DNA of 64,000 nt from contig CAZSDK010000005.1 of NCBI GenBank assembly GCA_964605655.1, forward strand, positions 62,001-126,000. The letters are read 5' to 3'. The first letter of the stretch is position 1, and every line of letters begins with the position of its first letter. The stretch comes from JAKLIX01 sp964605655. GTDB taxonomy: Bacteria; Bacteroidota; Bacteroidia; Bacteroidales; CAIXZF01. The notes under the pieces were generated by a model, which had not been told where the DNA came from, searched no databases, and worked only from the letters and a program-made list of their open reading frames with translations. A program made the translations under genes and the position numbers. Positions 60,693 to 64,000 of this stretch are shown one piece after another.

Positions 60693-63317
60693 ATGGAAAT
60701 TGCCTCTAAATACGACCCGGGGAGTGTTGAAAATAAATGGTACGCCTATTGGCTTGACAAGGGCTATTTCAGATCTGTTCCCGATGAGAGGGAACCCTAT
60801 TGCATCGTCATCCCTCCGCCCAACGTCACCGGGGTTCTTCACATGGGGCACATGCTCAACAACACCATTCAGGATGTGCTGGTCCGCCGGGCCCGTATGC
60901 AGGGGAAGAACACCCTCTGGCTGCCGGGTACCGACCATGCTTCCATCGCCACCGAAGCCAAGGTAGTGGAGAAACTGCGCAGCGAAGGCATCGACAAGTC
61001 TTCCCTCACCCGCGGGGAGTTCCTGGAAAAAGCATGGGAGTGGAAAGAAAAACACGGCGGCATTATCCTTGAACAGTTGAAAAGACTCGGTGCTTCCTGC
61101 GACTGGGAAAGGACCCGCTTCACCATGGACGAGAAAATGAGCGAGCAGGTGATCGCCGTTTTTGTCGATCTTTATAACAAAGGACTGATATACAAAGGAG
61201 TACGTATGGTCAACTGGGACCCCAAAGCCCTGACGGCCATCAGCGATGAGGAGGTGAACTACCAGGAAGTACAGTCGAAGTTATTTTATGTCCGGTACCG
61301 CGTGGAAGGGACAACCGATGAATGGGTCACCATCGCCACCACCCGCCCTGAGACCATCCTCGGTGACACTGCGGTTTGTGTACACCCGGATGACGACCGG
61401 TACAGCAGCCTGAAAGGGAAAAAAGTGGTCGTCCCACTGGTCGACAGGCCTGTACCCATCATCATGGATGAATATGTCGACAGGGAGTTCGGCACCGGGG
61501 CCCTGAAAGTAACCCCTGCCCATGATATCAACGACTATAACCTGGGAATCAAGTACAACCTCGACAGCATCAACATTTTCCACGATAACGGGACTATGAG
61601 TCCTGCTGCACTTATGTACCTTGGGGAAGACCGTTTTGTGGTAAGGGAGAAGATTGTGAAAGACCTCCAGGCAGCAGGTAACCTTGTGAAAATTGAGGAT
61701 TACGTCAATAAGGTCGGTTATTCCGAAAGAACGCATGTGGTGATTGAACCCAGGTTGTCGATGCAGTGGTTCATGCGGATGCCCGAGGTGGCCAAACCTG
61801 CTCTTGACATCGTTATGGACGATACCATCCGTTTTCATCCGTCCAAGTTCAAGAACACTTACAGGCATTGGATGGAGAATGTCAAGGACTGGTGCATCTC
61901 ACGGCAGCTGTGGTGGGGCCACCGTATCCCGGCTTACTACCTGCCTGATGATCAGATCATTGTGGCCCATCATCCCGAGGAAGCATTAATGATTGCCCGG
62001 GAAAAGTATCCTGAGAAAAATTATTCCAGCAAGGACCTCCGCCAGGATGAGGATGTGTTGGACACCTGGTTCTCAAGCTGGTTGTGGCCTATCTCTGTTT
62101 TTAACGGCATCCTGGAGCCCGACAATGAGGATATCCGGTATTATTATCCTACCAACGACCTTGTGACTGCTCCTGAGATCCTATTCTTCTGGGTTGCCAG
62201 GATGATTATGGCCGGCCAGATATACCGCAATGACATCCCCTTTAAAAATGTCTATCTCACCGGTATTGTTCGCGATAAACTGGGAAGGAAGATGTCAAAG
62301 TCGCTCGGCAACTCTGCCGATCCCATTGAACTGATGGAGAAACACGGAGCCGACGGCGTCAGGGTGGGCATGCTGCTCACTTCTCCCGCCGGCAATGACC
62401 TTCCTTTTGATGAAGAACTGTGTGAGCAGGGAAGAAATTTCAGTAACAAGATCTGGAATGCCCTGAGGTTGGTGCTGGGTTGGAAAGTCGACGAGAGCCT
62501 GCCGGTGCCGGAAGCCTCTGCAGTAGCAGAACGCTGGTTTGAGTCGCGCTTCAACCAGACCCTGGAGACCATCGAAGACCACTTCTCCAAATACCGTCTT
62601 TCGGATGCCCTGATGACTCTGTACAAACTCGTTTGGGATGACTTCTGTTCCTGGTACCTGGAGATCATTAAACCTGCTTACCAGCAGCCCATTGATGCCA
62701 CGACCAGAGAAAACACCATCCGCTTTTTTGAAAAACTGATGCAGGTCCTTCATCCTTTTATGCCTTTCATAACGGAAGAAATCTGGCACCTGCTCAGGGA
62801 AAGGAAAGATGGGGAAAGCATCATGGTGAGCCTGGCCCCCACCTCCGGTGATTATGACAATATGGTCATCCAGCAGGTGGCCGACACCCTGGAACTGGTC
62901 ATTGCCACACGCCGCAAACAGGCTGAAACCGGAATAAAATCCACTACCGTTCATTATCAGCATGTTAATGGGACGGGTGATGTACATGGGGCCTTGTTCA
63001 TCAAGCTGACAGGATGCGATCTAAGTCTTGGTACGCAGCCCGGGCAAGGGGTGACCTTCCTTTCCGGTGCCCGGGAATTCACTTTTGAGTTGGCAGGCGA
63101 CATCAACACAGAGGAAGAAATTCAGAAACTTCAAAAAGAACTGGATTATTACCAGGGCTTCCTCAGATCGGTGATGGGTAAACTCGCCAATGAGAAGTTC
63201 GTGAGCGGCGCCCCAAAACAGGTGGTCGACAATGAGTTGAAGAAGAAAGCCGATGCAGAGACCAAGATCAGCCTGATCGAAAAGTCACTGGCGCAGCTGA
63301 AAGATGTCCCCCGGTAA
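60693..63317 (+). CDS. valS: Valyl-tRNA synthetase
   Basis: The start is taken at the ATG at 60693 (MEIASKYDPG); an in-frame TTG lies 9 bases upstream. The 874-aa product has the class I HIGH-type motif in PPPNVTGVLHMGHMLNN (about residue 50), the editing domain with ATTRPETILGDTAVCVHPDD, and KMSKS at 533-537. The anticodon-binding domain and a C-terminal coiled coil (about 800-870) with EEEIQKLQKELDYYQGFL complete the usual ValRS layout. It charges tRNA-Val and edits mischarged threonine. It stands alone between the M23 gene and a convergent DUF4159 gene. Confidence 0.97.
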   Translation: MEIASKYDPGSVENKWYAYWLDKGYFRSVPDEREPYCIVIPPPNVTGVLHMGHMLNNTIQDVLVRRARMQGKNTLWLPGTDHASIATEAKVVEKLRSEGIDKSSLTRGEFLEKAWEWKEKHGGIILEQLKRLGASCDWERTRFTMDEKMSEQVIAVFVDLYNKGLIYKGVRMVNWDPKALTAISDEEVNYQEVQSKLFYVRYRVEGTTDEWVTIATTRPETILGDTAVCVHPDDDRYSSLKGKKVVVPLVDRPVPIIMDEYVDREFGTGALKVTPAHDINDYNLGIKYNLDSINIFHDNGTMSPAALMYLGEDRFVVREKIVKDLQAAGNLVKIEDYVNKVGYSERTHVVIEPRLSMQWFMRMPEVAKPALDIVMDDTIRFHPSKFKNTYRHWMENVKDWCISRQLWWGHRIPAYYLPDDQIIVAHHPEEALMIAREKYPEKNYSSKDLRQDEDVLDTWFSSWLWPISVFNGILEPDNEDIRYYYPTNDLVTAPEILFFWVARMIMAGQIYRNDIPFKNVYLTGIVRDKLGRKMSKSLGNSADPIELMEKHGADGVRVGMLLTSPAGNDLPFDEELCEQGRNFSNKIWNALRLVLGWKVDESLPVPEASAVAERWFESRFNQTLETIEDHFSKYRLSDALMTLYKLVWDDFCSWYLEIIKPAYQQPIDATTRENTIRFFEKLMQVLHPFMPFITEEIWHLLRERKDGESIMVSLAPTSGDYDNMVIQQVADTLELVIATRRKQAETGIKSTTVHYQHVNGTGDVHGALFIKLTGCDLSLGTQPGQGVTFLSGAREFTFELAGDINTEEEIQKLQKELDYYQGFLRSVMGKLANEKFVSGAPKQVVDNELKKKADAETKISLIEKSLAQLKDVPR

Positions 63318-63343
63318 AGCTTCATCAGTTTACCGGATCACCA

Positions 63344-64000
63344 TTAATTCTTGTTGAATACGAACTGGATAATATTCGCTCCCATCTTCAGGGCTTTGGT
63401 CCTGGTTTCTTCGCTGTCGCGATGTACTTCAGGATCCTCCCATCCATCCCCCAGGTCACATTCATAGGTGTAAAGCAGGATCAGCCTCCCCTCCCAGAAC
63501 AATCCAAAAGCCTGGGGCGGCTTTCCGTCATGTTCATGGATCTTCGGCAGGCCGTTATTGAATTCGTAACGCTGATGAAAGATGGGATGATCGAACGGGA
63601 TCTCAACAAGGTCCAGTTCAGGGAAGGTCTTCTTGAGCATGGGCCTGATGAATTTATCTATCCCGTAATTGTCATCGATATGCAAAAAGCCGCCACCAAT
63701 GAGATAGGTCCGAAGGTTCTGCATTTCCTGGGAGGAGAAGACCACGTTTCCGTGCCCGGTCATGTGGACAAAGGGGTAGTTGAAGATTTCGGAACTTCCA
63801 ACTTCAACGGTGGCAATATCATCAGAAAGGTTGGTGCCCAGGTTCTTGTTGCAGAAGGCCACGAGGTTAGGAAGGGAGGTGGGATTGGCATACCAGTCGC
63901 CTCCCCCGTTATACTTTAAAAGCGCAATAGTCACGGTGCCTGGAGGTGTCGCGGCTTGTGCAAGGCCCAGGGAAGTCAGAATAAGGATAAAAATGTATGA
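63344..64000 (-). CDS. DUF4159 domain protein, exported (5' end outside window)
   Basis: The frame is open through the right edge. Upstream of the first internal GTG (63934), 22 codons read as the tail of a signal peptide (IFILILTSLGLAQAATPPG), so the true start is beyond base 64000 and the GTG is internal. The visible part matches DUF4159: KYNGGGDWYANPTSLPNL, YPFVHMTGHG, LIGGGFLHIDDNYG, and a C-terminal HRDSEETRTKALKMGANII. Family members have a ThuA/glutamine-amidotransferase-like fold. They are often found near MoxR-DUF58-Bat-type genes in this phylum, but here the DUF58 gene is 23 kb away. Role unknown; the protein is predicted periplasmic. Confidence 0.85.
   Translation of the reverse strand, partial: SYIFILILTSLGLAQAATPPGTVTIALLKYNGGGDWYANPTSLPNLVAFCNKNLGTNLSDDIATVEVGSSEIFNYPFVHMTGHGNVVFSSQEMQNLRTYLIGGGFLHIDDNYGIDKFIRPMLKKTFPELDLVEIPFDHPIFHQRYEFNNGLPKIHEHDGKPPQAFGLFWEGRLILLYTYECDLGDGWEDPEVHRDSEETRTKALKMGANIIQFVFNKN

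Noticed and set aside
61281..61868. 195-codon minus-strand frame
   Set aside because: It is antisense to the valS editing domain and has no domain or start signal.

Overview
The window comes from a member of the Bacteroidota, most likely a Bacteroidales-like, probably uncultured lineage. Four lines of evidence support this: C-terminal sorting domains of the type IX secretion system (T9SS) in both forms, type A and gliding-motility-associated type B; rpsP with a long Ala/Glu tail; the OadG/OadB pair typical of this phylum; and promoters of the phylum's TTTG-N19-21-TAnnTTTG form with weak or absent Shine-Dalgarno sequences. I see no rRNA, tRNA, CRISPR array, transposase or phage gene.

Layout. 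(1) 1-29253: three very large co-directional genes fill 29 kb and encode about 9,700 residues of secreted, repeat-built protein. The first is cut by the left edge. It alternates Ig-like and cohesin-like domains and ends with a dockerin, a cohesin-like domain and a type A sorting domain. The second (3,033 aa) has about 20 Ig-like units and the same ending. The third (4,838 aa) has a cohesin-like N-terminus, an 11 x 288 bp array, a 26-unit array of about 270 bp and a type B sorting domain. (2) 29381-32219: tex and an outer-membrane barrel, overlapping. (3) 32220-35066, minus strand: rpsP-rimM-trmN-class I glutamine amidotransferase-like hydrolase. (4) 35310-40846: dnaE, trxA, a DUF58 protein, a 59-aa Cys-rich protein and an RRM protein. 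(5) 41203-42780: sodium-pump subunits oadG and oadB. (6) 43041-52220: two more large T9SS cargo proteins, an SBBP/PKD/LamG protein with a type B domain and an Omp28-like/cleaved-adhesin/cohesin/dockerin protein with a type A domain. (7) 52305-55985: two polytopic membrane proteins and a GNAT acetyltransferase, tightly packed. (8) 56232-64000: an OmpA-domain protein and partner, a DUF1402-like protein, an M23/LysM peptidase, valS, and a DUF4159 protein cut by the right edge.

The most interesting content is the set of giant T9SS cargo proteins. Three of them carry both dockerin-like and cohesin-like domains, and a fourth carries a cohesin-like domain only. This is compatible with a self-assembling extracellular matrix or adhesin scaffold held together by cohesin-dockerin contacts rather than with a cellulosome, since no catalytic domain is visible. 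The DNA also records how the proteins grew: an exact 288-bp array, a four-copy 552-bp higher-order dimer, and a 498-bp two-domain module at five places across two genes. The remainder is mostly housekeeping.
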